From: Pogostemon cablin
Lineage: Eukaryota; Streptophyta; Magnoliopsida; Lamiales; Lamiaceae
Direction: 5' to 3'
NCBI GenBank assembly: GCA_023678885.1
Contig: CM042996.1
Location: forward strand, 11,218,602-11,282,601
DNA: 64,000 nt
The first letter of the stretch is position 1. Every line of letters begins with the position of its first letter. Below, in pieces: positions 22,141 through 33,824 of the stretch. Position numbers and translations under genes: made by a program. Below the pieces are notes generated by a model. That model had not been told where the DNA came from. It did no database searches and saw nothing but the letters and a program-made list of their open reading frames with translations.

Positions 22141-24867
22141 GAATTTTTCATACTAAATTTTGAGCTGCAAAAATAATGTATTTCAATGAGGGAGACAAAG
22201 TAATGTGATCCTTTTAACCTTTTAGCATCATCTACAAAATAAAAAAGTTGTTATAGAAATAAAGTAGCAAAACAATCCTTAACAATGAGTGCAAAATTTA
22301 GTTCACCATAAATTATCATAAATTTAGTCAAGCAAAATTTGGCAGGCTGAACATCAAGCAAAAAGATTTATAAATTACCATAGGTTTAAAGCATTTTTAC
22401 CCACAAATAACAAGCAAATTAACCATGTTAAAAATACTACTAGATCACCAGAATACTAACAAATTAAACCCACAAAAATATAAAATTCTGTTGGTTATTA
22501 CAAAATCACCATTAGAAACTTCATCTCATGAAAGCAAAATATTACCAATAGTAAGTCTAAAGTTTTATTAGATTACTTCTTTCCCTTCTTCTTAGCACCC
22601 ACATCTCTTTTCCCATGATTAGTGACCAAGAGTTCTTTGCATATTTAAGCAGAAGCTTGTTTCTTTTTCCAGCAGTCTTCATAGCCTTCTCCTTCTTCTT
22701 CTTCTCAACTAAGAGCTTTAGCAATCATAGGTTTGTCATGGTAGAATTCCAAGGCTCTTTTTATAAATAATCCTCTCATTCCATTGAAACTTGACAACAA
22801 AAGTGTTGCCAAAATCTTAGCCCTTAGCACAACATGAATTTCATGCTGGAAGAAAAAATACAAAGTATAAATACAATATTAACAAACATCATATACACTA
22901 AGACATAAACCTATACAATATAAGTCAACAATATAAACACTAAGGCAGAAACCTATACAGTTGATTTCAAAATCTTATACAATTGATTTTTAAAAGTTAT
23001 ATAGAATGAACAAATATCATATATAATAAAATTAGAAAATTGATAACTGCAAGCATTTAGGACGGGGCAAATGAAAAAAGAAACAACGTGCTTATTCCCT
23101 TACCACTACCTATTCTTACTAAGAAGAAAAAAAAGCAACAATCTTACCCAAATATTTTTAAAGTTTCTGAAATTTTCCATGGATGGAAGTAATAACTCTT
23201 GTTTAACTAAAAAATTCTTTCAATCACATCTCAAAACACATTTTATATTTGAACTTTGAATGTCTTACTTAATTGATTACTATCATTGGATCAACTATCA
23301 ATTATAGGGGCCTTGGAGCTGTGAATTGACCCCAATTTATTCCACCATAATTGTAAAGCCTCATTAATTTTCCAAATATCTGTGATAATTCCACTTAAGT
23401 TTTCTACTTCATTAATGATGAATTAGATAAAAAATCATTAAAATTATAATTTTCTACTTTACTAGGAACAAGTTTAAAAATTTAGAGGACCTCCATCCCT
23501 ACCGCATTTGGGTTCCCAGCTCGATCATCATCGGTGCCGCGCCCTCGGGTCTTGCCACCGCCACTTGCCTCAAGGAGAAGTAGCCTCGAAGGTTTTGCAT
23601 ACTTTGGAAAAAAAAGTAAAAATCATAACAAAACATAAATTCACAAAAAACGAAAGACGGCGTCAAGAATTTGAATGCAAAATCACAGAACAAAAACGTA
23701 AATATCAAAAAGTAAAACTCGAAAAAAAAGAAAACAAATGGACAAACATTTACCTCGAAGGATATCGAATAGATGAGATCGAAGAGGCGAGAGCGATTCC
23801 AAAGATAGAAATGAAGAGAGAAAGAGAGAATTATGCTAGAGTTTTCAGAAAGGAAGGAAGAAGAAGGAGAGAGGTGGGAGAAGGCTAAGGTTTCCAGAGA
23901 GAAAGAGGGAGGCGGGAGGAAGGCTATGGCTTTGTCACGGATCTGAAAAATGAAAACGGGTAAAGAATTGTATTTGTACTATGGATCAATAAAACGGGTC
24001 GGATCTGGGTACAACCTTGCACCCAGTTGCATACAATAATTAACGTTTGGAATGTGCACAGCCTCATGGGTGCACACTCCCATGTGAGGGGTCACCGTTG
24101 ACTACGGGTCACATAAAAATTGCCATTTATTTTATTATTTTACCTTCTTGTACAATGCATCATACTGAAACACGTGTACTTTTTAAATGGACAACTCTCA
24201 CCCCACATATTTCAATCAAGCACGTGTACTTTGGCCTCGTCACAAGGTTACTCTATCACTTTTATGTTTTATCTTCATCTCCTAGATTTCATGCTCTTTA
24301 TTTATATTTCACTTTAATATCCTAAATTCTATGCTTTTCCGGTCAGAAAGTAGATGAGATTTCAACCACAAAAATGTTAATGATATTTAAAAAAATTTGC
24401 TTGGTTGTTGGAGCAATTGAATAAGTTTAATTGAGGGGATTTAAGGCATTAACTAGGATTTATTTCAAACTCAATATATATCTCATCCAGAGGCTATTGG
24501 ATGATGTCAAAAGCTCAAGAACACCCGCGGCCGAGACAACTCTCCCAAATCTTCTGGTGCGTTAAGTCGACAGGTAAGATGGCTACTAAAGGGGCTTTAT
24601 AGGTGATATCGGGCATGGAATCAGTCGGCTCGAACTATCCTTTGATGATGAAGGTATTTGTAATGCGTACTGAAAGCACTGCTAACAAGGTGTCTCCTTT
24701 TGCATGTCATGTATTTTTTTTCGATGTCCTACTGGAATGGCATTCCATGTTTATGGATTTGATCTTATGTTGCTATGAAGATGACAATTTTAGTGGTTTA
24801 AGAGTTAAATATTTTGAATTTGCAGCCTTATCTTTTATATTCTGGAAAAGCTACATTTCCACTAATG
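22141..24867. other. mostly non-coding, two weak exon-like patches
   Basis: A lysine-rich minus-strand patch at 22573-22850 is listed separately. At 23508-23888 a plus-strand frame of 126 codons is dominated by Lys, Arg and Glu in purine-rich DNA and matches no domain I know. The rest is AT-rich sequence without a clear repeat or gene. Confidence 0.4.
22573..22850 (-). pseudogene. unrecognised lysine-rich exon-like segment
   Basis: The minus strand ends in GKRDVGAKKKGKK and a TAA. It is preceded, one base out of frame, by EKAMKTAGKRNKLLLKYAK, and further upstream by GLFIKRALEFYHDKPMIAKA. The stretch looks like the C-terminal end of a basic nuclear or ribosomal-type protein with one frameshift. 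I cannot name the family and give no function. Confidence 0.3.
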
Positions 24868-24870
24868 TTA

Positions 24871-25677
24871 GGGGCTGCTTGGTTGGGGGGATAATGAGAA
24901 TAGATTTATATTGATTCTCATTATTGGTGTTTGGTTAGTGCAGTGTGAATCAAAAATTTTCAATCATTCTCATTGATTTATTAACTATTCACACCCTTCA
25001 TTCTCATTATCGTTTGACTCCTTAGTGATACCCGTCATTCGAATGAGAAATTCGTACCAAGCGGCCCCCTCAGGAGCGGACGCACATTGGGCCCAGGGAG
25101 GAACTGGGCCCGACTGAACTTTTTAAAATAATTACCATATATATATTATACTAGATGTAATATATCTACAAGTGGCCTAGTGGTTTGCTTGATGGATGAG
25201 ATAATGAGAGGTCGAGAATTTGACTCTCCCAAAGCTCCTCCTTCTTTTATTTTAAATTGATTATTTATTAATATTTCTTTTTTATATCATATCATTATAT
25301 TATTATTTATGGGTTTAATTGACAGAAAATATTTTGTTTATGTTTATTTGACCAAAAATACATTGGAGTCGTATTTGATATTACTTTTATCTAACAAAAT
25401 TATTTACACTTCTTTGTTATATTACAATATTTTTTACACTCGTAAATAAAAAATAATATTTTTATCCGTTATTTAAAAGATTATAATTTAAAAATTATCA
25501 ATCTCATCTAATACATACAGCACACTTTGCATTTATGTAAAAATACTAAAATATCTAAAAAATGTTAATAAATAAATTATTTTTCTTAAACCATGGAACT
25601 GTAAATATGAACCGTTTTATAAGATGAAGGAATTTGGGCCCCCCTGGACAAATTTCCTGCGTCCGCCACTGGGCCCC
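24871..25677. mobile_element. Tourist-like MITE, interrupted by a hAT-type element
   Basis: The left end is GGGGCTGCTTGGTTGG after TTA. The right end, displaced by an inserted element, reads ACCAAGCGGCCCC followed by ATA. Without the insert it is about 200 bp long and contains the inverted stretches AATGAGAAT and ATTCTCATT. A 3-bp target with one change and GC-rich termini suggest the PIF/Harbinger-Tourist type. Confidence 0.6.
25071..25671. mobile_element. hAT-type non-autonomous element
   Basis: It starts CAGGAGCGGACGCA and ends TGCGTCCGCCACTG, an inverted repeat of about 14 bp. The 8-bp duplications GGCCCCCT (25063-25070) and GGCCCCAT (25672-25679) differ by one base. It lies in the right terminal repeat of the older MITE. 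It is non-coding and contains a tRNA-like stretch (GTGGCCTAGTGG, then GGTCGAGAATTTGACTC) near 25173-25228. Confidence 0.8.
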
Positions 25678-25983
25678 ATAACGTATTTCACGATATGATA
25701 AACTTTAATATGTTCTAGTACTTGATTTGAAGTGTTGGAAGGTCTATGGGTGAATGCAGGTGTCTGGTATGAGAATAAACTTTTTGATGACTCATTACAT
25801 AGACCAACCATGATAATTTTCCCTTGTCATGTATATATGTTGAGGTATGCATCAAACATTGTACGAATATGTATTTTAGATGCCGAATAAGTGTAGAAAT
25901 GATAAGGTCATCTGAAGACACAAAAATAAGGCATATTTTATTACATTGTTGCATTGTGAATATATTAATAGGATGTTGCTAAC

Positions 25984-27501
25984 TAGGGTTGGACGGTATT
26001 GTATACCGAAAAAATTGAAGCATACTATATACCATATCGCAAATTATCGGTATTAAAAAATATATGCATATAACGTACCAAAAATATTGATATATAGAAA
26101 TTTCAGTATGTTAATAATAAATACCGCATTTTACCGAATAGTGAAACATAACTTAATACCAAATGTTACTGAAAACATTAGAAAAATATACCTGCTGCTG
26201 TTATTTTGAAAATGGTTAGTGGTGACTCTATTTCTAATTTCTAAGTAATACATTAATAATTTATAATGATTATTTGTCTGTATATAAATTAGTAAATTAT
26301 TTACATTATTTAAATATCAGATCTTTATATATTAACTAAGTACGCATAATATATTAGAAATTATATACATTTAGAATGAGTAAATGTAATTATAATTATT
26401 ATAAATATAATTTACTTAAGTTACATTCTAATATACTAATAAAAAGAGTTGATATCCGGTGCACCCAAGTGAAAGGGTGCACCCATATGTGTATAACTTT
26501 TATTTTATATTGTATATATGTTTCTTAATAAATGTATATTTTTTTCACACTCAGTTTTCCATTAAAAAAACTAGCATCCATATGTGTATACTTTTTATTC
26601 AATAGTGTATACTCCCTCTGTCTCATTTCAGATGACAAACTTTCCATTTTGGGTTGTCCCACAAAAGTTTGCACATTTCCATAAAAAGCAAAAAGTAAAA
26701 AACAATCACCCTTCTCCATACACTTTATTCACAAAAAAATCATCTATACTTAACACACTTTATCATTTATTTATTAAAAAAAAATATCATTATACCCCTA
26801 AAAGTTATCACTTCCTTAATCTCCGTGCCGGATTTGGGGGTGAAATCTTTTGTGGGACGGAGGGAGTGCATGTTTTTTTAATAATTGTATATTTTTTTAT
26901 ACTCAATTTTCATTAAAAAAAACTAACAAAAAATTCACTAACAAAGTGTATACATTTTTGTTCATAATTGTATATATTTTTATTCATAATTGTATACGTT
27001 TGTGAAAGTGGGTACACCGTATTATGGGGTGCACCAAGGTGCACAGTAGTATTAGCCCTAATAAAAATATTAAATATAATCATTAGTATATAGTACATAA
27101 ACTAATTGCATCTCTCCAAAATTATTCGAGTATAGTAAATCATAATTTAATACTTATCTTTAATATACAGATGATCAGTAGTATAATATGAATAAATTAT
27201 ACTTAGTTAGTATTTATAATAAATACATTATATGTAGTTATTATTTATGATTAATAATTATACTTAATTAATATATGGTTCAGTATATCAGTAAAAACTG
27301 AAATATCAATTTATCGATATATTATTGGTATATAGCGAAATACCGAATTTTTAAACACTACTTTCTAATACCGAACTGGAAAATTCAATATGACATCATA
27401 TCGTACCGAATTTTTTGGTATACTAAAAATTTTAATAACTTTGTAATTTTTTGGTACAATAAATGTGGTATACCGATATTTCGATATTTTGTCCAGCCCT
27501 A
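25984..27501. mobile_element. hAT-type element with nested insertions
   Basis: The ends are TAGGGTTGGACGGTAT and ATTTTGTCCAGCCCTA (inverted repeat TAGGGTTGGAC / TAGGGCTGGAC). The 8-bp duplications TTGCTAAC (25976-25983) and CTGCTAAC (27502-27509) flank it. The interior is AT-rich with many TACCG/CGGTA motifs and no transposase. At least one Stowaway-like MITE is nested, and GTGCACC-bounded sequence at about 26458-27046 may be another insert. Confidence 0.82.
26612..26866. mobile_element. Stowaway-like MITE nested in the hAT-type element
   Basis: The left end CTCCCTCTGTCTCA follows TA. The right end is TGTGGGACGGAGGGAG. About 255 bp, non-coding. Its terminal sequence matches the MITE at 6625-6826 in type but with different bases. 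Confidence 0.7.
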
Positions 27502-27526
27502 CTGCTAACCACTACCTTTAGCTTTT

Positions 27527-28182
27527 CAGTTTTGGGTCAAGTACATTGATAGGTTGAAGATGTTCATCACCACCGGTGATGTCTACACGCTTGAAAATCT
27601 CAAGAATAAGTGGAAGAGTTTAAAGCGTGCATGGAAGTTGATATTCCGTTTGAGATTTAAGAATGGGTTTGGTTTGGGTTAAGATAAGGAGAAGGGGATC
27701 ATTATGGGAATAGATGAGCAGATGGAGGCCATATTTGGGGTTCAAAGGTTAAGATAAGGAGAAGGGGATCATTATGGGAATAGATGAGCAGATGGAGGCC
27801 ATATTTGGGGTTCAAATCTTAATTTTTCTTTCAACACTATATTGTACTTTCGTTACATTTTATTCTAATTGAGGTGATGATAGAGTATTGTATGCAATTG
27901 TAGGAGCACCCTGAGAACCACGTTGTAATAAATTGTGGACTGCCCCACTTCGACTTGTGCACGGATTTCAGGCAACGGGTTGGAAAAGGCGAAAATGCCC
28001 GATCGTCTCATCAGGCGGTCATCGATGATGAGCATGATCAAGATGAAACTTTACCTGTGAAGGCCCTTCCGAAGTTGAAAATAATGGTGATCGGATCTTA
28101 TGGTCTACGTAATCTGTTCGGGTTCCATGCATGTCTAACGGAGCAGATTAATCAGAAAGAATTATCTTTCACCAAAGACTAG
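27527..28182 (+). pseudogene. MYB/SANT-like DNA-binding protein fragment
   Basis: Exon-like 27527-27816 reads LENLKNKWKSLKRAWKLIF, KNGFGLG-stop and DKEKGIIMGIDEQMEAIFG. After an AT-rich gap with GCAATTGTAG before 27904, a second exon-like part reads HPENHVVINCGLPHFDLCTD and RVGKGENARSSHQAVIDDEH, closing with a stop at 28182. The layout fits the plant Myb/SANT-like family associated with Harbinger-type proteins (trihelix-like fold, then a conserved HP motif). A stop after FGLG and a 70-bp duplication disable it. The family call is from recalled patterns. Confidence 0.55.
27677..27816 (+). repeat. exact 70-bp tandem duplication
   Basis: Two adjacent units starting GGTTAAGATAAGGAGAAGGG and ending TTGGGGTTCAAA are identical over 70 bp. 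In this decayed area such identity implies a recent event, or an assembly artefact. The unit length is not a multiple of three, so it also shifts the exon frame. Confidence 0.95.
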
Positions 28183-29137
28183 CGAGAAGTCTAAACAACT
28201 GCAAAAATGACCTCTTGATCTTCTGTTGCTAGACATATGTGGTCGACGATCCTCTAGGCGATCTTAGTCCGCTGTCTCTATGATTTTCTCATGTTCTTTT
28301 TTCCTAATGAGAAATTTGATTTCTGACGTAAAATATTAAACTGGCATGTAAAATCAGAATCTGAAACTGCTAAGATGGCTTATTTATAAGCTAAAACAGG
28401 GACCAAGAGGAGAAATTAGGGTTGGGCCTCTCATTGGGCTTAGGCATCCAAGTTTAGCCCAAAACTTATACTTAAGCTCAATAGTAATAATTCAGTCCAC
28501 TACAGAATTATTATTGCATTGACATCCTAATCCCAAATTAAGTTATGAGCTCCTTCTTATTATGAGCTCATTTAACTCCCTGTGTTTAAAATATACAATG
28601 TCCATTAATTAAATGAGTTACTGACAACCTAATTAATTAATCACTAATCCAAAAGTAGTATCAATCAACCTTATTATCATGCCGGAACAAATCCAACTGT
28701 AGGGTTTACATGATAATTCTTATGTGCTCCTAAAGGGGACATCATCAACCTAAATCATTAGGACACAGATTCCTTTTACAATCAACAGCACACAATACAG
28801 ACATACTATCTCACAACTCACCGACCATATTGATTTAATAATTAAATATCACTCATTGATGAATCAAAGAAACAAATATTGAATTATGTGTAGAGGTTAT
28901 TTTATAGGGATTAAGAGTACGAACATCCATAATAACTAAGGTCTAGTTCTCTTATATAGTCAGTATAAATCGAACAACTTTACGCGGTCCTAGTCAATAC
29001 ACACAAAGTGTACCAGTGTAATTTTATAGTCAAGACAAACTATTACCTATTAATACTACAACCATCCTGATAGATTGTTTCTGTCTATCTCAGTCGTGAG
29101 CATCTGTTTACACTTTATATAATGAACTAATAATATA
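28183..29137. other. non-coding, possibly an old retroelement LTR
   Basis: No open frame of note. The stretch contains GGGCTTAGG and AGCCCA phrases of the kind found in plant LTR U3 regions, but I see no matching partner, terminal TG/CA pair or target duplication. The solo LTR at 29143 begins immediately after it. Confidence 0.35.
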
Positions 29138-29142
29138 ATCTT

Positions 29143-31084
29143 TGATGAGAGTAAAAATAAACGTGTTTTAGTGTTAAATTTAACACCTTTTTTTATTGAT
29201 ATTGTTGTTATATATTAGCAAAAGTGTATTATATTCAATATATGTGAGAAAAGGCGCACTTGAGGTGTTTTATTGTGTTTTAGGTGGAAAAAGGATCAAA
29301 AGTGCAAAGTTGGAGAAAAGGTGCAACTTGTGCAAGAATGCTGAAAAACGTACGTCCAACTTGTATAATTTTTTTGTATTCGTGTGGAGTTTTGAAATAT
29401 AAGTGTGACATATTATTGAAAAGATACTGAAGAGAGGGTCGTTTTGGCGTAAAGAACACCTTAATCGGATTCCAAACGAGGAAGTTATGAGCAAAGTGGT
29501 GACGTCGCGCGAGCTATACCGAATAGAACGGATGTTCTACTTTTCATGGCTTGTTACAGATCCAAATCTTAGATTTTTCTTGAGTTATTTATATTTATAG
29601 AAAGCTAAGGAAGAGAGGATCGCGTAAGCGCAAGAATCCCTCAAATCGAAGCTCGGATGTGGAAGTTATACGCGAAACAGTGAGACGGTGCAAGTGTGAT
29701 TCGATCACGATTGTTTGGTTCGACCAGGCATTTTGGTCGAACCACAGCCATTTTGGTCAAACCAGAAGCCTGAAGTGTGAAAAATTTTCGATTTTGATTC
29801 GACCATGGTTCGACCAAGTCCTAGGTCGAACCACATGCCTGAATAGCGCCAGATCCATATTTTTACACCCCAAGTGCGTGTTTTTGCATATTTTCCAAGA
29901 AAAAGCCCATCCTAGGTCCATAAGGAGAGCTTACAAGTATAAAAGGGGATGTAGGTCACATCATTATTCATTAGATTGGAATGGAGAGACAACACAATCA
30001 TCCTACCCCCAAGAGGGGATCACCCCCCAACCATCATCCACATCCTTTCCTCCATCCATTCATCACTTTGAAGATTCGTCTATGGAATCAAGAGGGGAAC
30101 TAAGAGGAGAATTCAAGATGGAGAAGGATGCGACGACGCCACACCTAGGGTTTATTTTGTTTCCTAATTTATCTTGTAATTTTCCAGACATTCGGGTAAG
30201 ATCTATCCAACACCCATGATTGTTCTTCGTAAAATCATGCGCTAGAGCCTTTTTGGTAGAACTAGGGTTTTGAAAGTTTTATGAATTAATTAACTCTTTT
30301 GTGTGTCCTCCGTACAACACTACTTGTGGATTTATTTTATATATGATTGTACTTTTGTAATCCATATTCACTGTCATTTTATGCATCTTCAATTGGTATA
30401 TAGAGTCTGAAAATATATCTTGGTTGTAGATTGAGTACGTTCACCGCTGAACATGGTTTCATGTTATGATTCTAAGTGAGGGAACTCCGAAGATTCATTA
30501 GAACTATCTTATATAAAAACTTATTAATTGAATTGAATTCGGGTTATAAGTAGGATAAAGAGGATAATTTTATAGTACATATAAAAGGAGATCATATCGG
30601 GTTAGAGTACCAATTGGCCAGGAAAATAATTGATACTGATAGTACCTAGAAAGGGGGGTAAAATTATATCTCTTACTCCAAGGCTATTCACACGTGTTAC
30701 ACACATATTTACTTGTTTCTATAGAGTATATTTGCATGATTTAGTGATGCATCCATATTCCACAAGGCATAGTCGGACATCAACACACGAAAGGGAGATT
30801 AATGAGTGAAAGTGAATTATCCTAGAGATACCTATTCTCCTACTTGATCCACTTTCGTATTCTTCTAGTGTTATTTATTTTATTTGTTATTTTAATTAAT
30901 TGTTTAGTAGTTTAATAATTAAATCTCAAACTTTATTGCTTCCATCTTAATTAATTTAGTTAATAATTTAATTGATAATACGCCGTCCTTTGGGTTCGAT
31001 ATTTAACTTGGTCGCTTGCTTAAGCTACAACTGATATCCTTCATACTTGGGGATTAATTTTGCGTGCAAAGAAAATGCGCATCA
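29143..31084 (+). mobile_element. solo LTR, copy A of a two-member family
   Basis: It starts TGATGAGAGTAAAAATAA and ends GAAAATGCGCATCA (TGATG...CATCA). The perfect 5-bp duplication ATCTT flanks it at 29138-29142 and 31085-31089. It is 1942 bp long and non-coding. Copy B at 59644-61258 matches along its length in the opposite orientation, for example GTGCAAAGTT, TGCTGAAAAAC and ACGCCGTCCTTTGGGTT. Copy A has an extra part around 29700-29850 rich in TTCGACCA/TGGTCGAA repeats. Confidence 0.95.
29938..29945 (+). promoter_or_regulatory. TATA box of solo LTR A
   Basis: TATAAAAG precedes a GGATGTAGGTCACATC stretch in the middle of the LTR, where the transcription start of the parental element would be expected. 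Inferred from position. Confidence 0.5.
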
Positions 31085-31363
31085 ATCTTTCGTGCGACGC
31101 CACATACCTTATTATCTACAAAATTAGCTCAATCTTCCGTGCATCGATATATAAACAAATTATATGATGCAATCATTAGCTCAATGATTCTTATTTCAAA
31201 TATTATTAAAACATTGTTCATACTAAAACTATGCTTTTAATATATAATCCAATAGACACCCCTTCACACTCAACATATAATTTCACCCCATTATCGTAAT
31301 ATCATAATGGATATCATTTATCTAGCACACACTAGCTCAGTAAGAGAATGTTGTGGACAGGGA

Positions 31364-31910
31364 CAGTGGCAGGAATCGAAGTCAGAGGGGCCCAAATTTA
31401 CACTATAAAATAAAAAACTATTCCATCCTCTAGAATTGAATTATTCAGGTTATTTAGAAAAATTACTTTATATTTCTCAAGATTAGATTCATGTTTATTG
31501 ATTCATTATTTTTAAGTAGAATGGCTTCTTTTTGATAAATTTTGTTGAATTTTATGGGGTATTTTTAAATAATAAATCAAATATTAAATTTTATATGATA
31601 GTTATTATGAAAAAACTAGGACAAGAAAAAATGTGATTCTAAGAAAAATTAAAATAAAGTCATATAAAAAATAGAAGAGAAACATAAATAATATATAAAA
31701 TAATAAAGAAAATAGAAGGGAGAACTTAAAAGAAATAAGAGAGAACTACGCTGAAATAGGGATTCGATACAGTGACCTCTCACTACTCCTCGAAAAGCAC
31801 TACCACTAGGCTATAGAAATATAATAATAATAATATTATATATATATATATATTTTTTGAAAATCTAAGGGGGGCTCAGTGCCCCTGTTGGCCCTTACGT
31901 AGCACCGTTG
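31364..31910. mobile_element. possible hAT-type MITE related to the 25071 element
   Basis: The left end CAGTGGCAGGAATCG followed by AGAGGGGCCCAAATTT resembles the rc end of the element at 25071-25671 (CAGTGGCGGACGCAGG, GGGGGGCCCAAATT). The right end CGTAGCACCGTTG is a poor inverted match and no 8-bp duplication is visible. On the minus strand it carries the same type of tRNA-like stretch (AGCCTAGTGGTAGTG, then GTATCGAATCCC). Confidence 0.4.
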
Positions 31911-33534
31911 TTGGTTGTAGATGCAATTCACGTCATGGCTTCGTACTCAGATCTAAAGAAGTCTAAATTTACTCATGACAAGAGGAGTTTGAGAAATGCT
32001 TGGTGTCACAGCTGTTATTTGTTAAGTATTTGGATTATTTATTTTATCTTATTATTTTAAGTATGGGATTATATATGAAACATATTTTTCCTTTCACGAT
32101 AAATATATCCATTTGATATTATTTTTGAAATTCTTATCTTAATGTTATCCCGTCTCCTGCCAACAAGAACCATGATTTTCTCAACAATCTCTCATTATAA
32201 CTGAATGGAGACTATCTCGTGGACACACATCTTACATGTACTTAGCAAAAAACGAGAAGGTAAAAAATCTTAAACTCTCTACATATTCACAAATCACATT
32301 TCAATTTTTAAACTTCACAATTCAAACTCACTAAATACAAATCTTTCTTCCTGGTTGCTGTCACGAAAATCTACTCTTCCTCCATGGGTGTTCAAGTTCG
32401 TACTCCACTCTCTCTGGTATCACGTTCTTTCTCATAGTTTGTTTAAAAGATAAACTTGGAACCAAATTTTATTGAACGAGCTCGTAATCTCCATGTTGAC
32501 AACTGTTCTTACTTCACTTAGATATAATAATTCCTAGATATCATGCTAGTGTCATACTCTAGGAGTTTTACTTCTTTTCTCTGTGGTGGAGATTAGGTAT
32601 TACTATTAATGTTAATATTAATATTTTTTCTCTTTAATTGGTCCATTTATATATTCCATGATGTTTTTCACTATATCTCTACTGAGGGTCTTACCGATGT
32701 GTTAATAAATTACGTTAGATATATTTTAACGGATTGTACATTTTATTTTATTTATTTATTTAAAAAAAGGTGATGATGATTATTGTTTGGTTCTGCTTGT
32801 GAGGAAGAGAGTCGAAAAGGGTTTTGGGTTTTCATTACTTTTACCCACGAATGATGCTAGTGTTAACCTTTAGGGAATAGTGATTAATATGGTTAGCATG
32901 TGCACTGTAGTGTTAGAAAGTGGTCCCTAATCTTTTAATTATCATGATCGGAAGACAATAGGAGAGTAAGACATGTAGATTCCATTTTGTCTCTCTCTCA
33001 CAATGTCATGATTGAAGTGGCAGAGCCAAACCTCCCATAAACATTAACTGTGAACATAATTGAGGTGGCGGGAACTCCCGTCAACATGATTGGGTGCAGG
33101 CTGAAACCCAGCACATATTAAGTATACAATGAAATTTAATAAGTGCAATCATAATATTGAATGTTAAACTTGGTGAAGAGTGAAAGTTACTCCACCTTAA
33201 TAGTGTCTCTGAAAAAGTAGGACATTAGGACAGCAAGCTGACGTCGTATGTATTCTTTCCTCTCTCTTTCTCTCTTTAATTCTATTGTCACTCTCTCTAT
33301 TTATTTTTCTTTTTTAACTTCGTTCTTCCCCAAATTGGGTTAAAATTGTATATATAGGTGGTAAGAGAAGTAAAAAGTTGTCCATAGTTATTGGATATGA
33401 GAAAAGCATGTAACTAGTTTCAACAAATAAAATCGCCTTCACATATTAAGTCACGTAGTAGATATTAGGTTTATCTTTTATTTTATTATATTAATTTATT
33501 ATATTATATTATGTAACATATATTTATTATTTTA

Positions 33535-33715
33535 TATGGATAAATATCGTCCAATCTTATAGATAGATATCATCCAATTTTATCCATTTATTATAGATAG
33601 AAATCATTCAATCCTATTCATTTATTATGGATAGATATTATTCAATCTTATCCAATTAATCCAATCCAATCCATTTATTATGAATAGACATCATCCTATC
33701 TTATTATTATATTAT
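33535..33715. repeat. degenerate tandem repeat
   Basis: Units of roughly 45-50 bp repeat GGATAGATATCATCCAATC followed by TTATCCATTTATTAT, at least three times, with scattered substitutions. Confidence 0.7.
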
Positions 33716-33824
33716 TATAAATAAACATATAAAACTAAATAATTAAGATATAATATATATGAAGTCATTTTATTTAAAAGTAAAATTTACGAAAATATAG
33801 ACTAGAAAACATTGAGGTGTTATA

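Larger units (their letters stand above)
31090..33824. other. intergenic with one possible MITE
   Basis: AT-rich sequence lacking genes. It contains the candidate element at 31364-31910 and the degenerate tandem repeats at 33535-33715. The remainder, including CT-rich stretches near 33255-33310, gives no recognisable feature. Confidence 0.45.

Noticed and set aside
23508..23888. 126-codon plus-strand frame rich in Lys, Arg and Glu
   Set aside because: Purine-rich DNA gives such frames by chance. No homology or splice context could be recognised.
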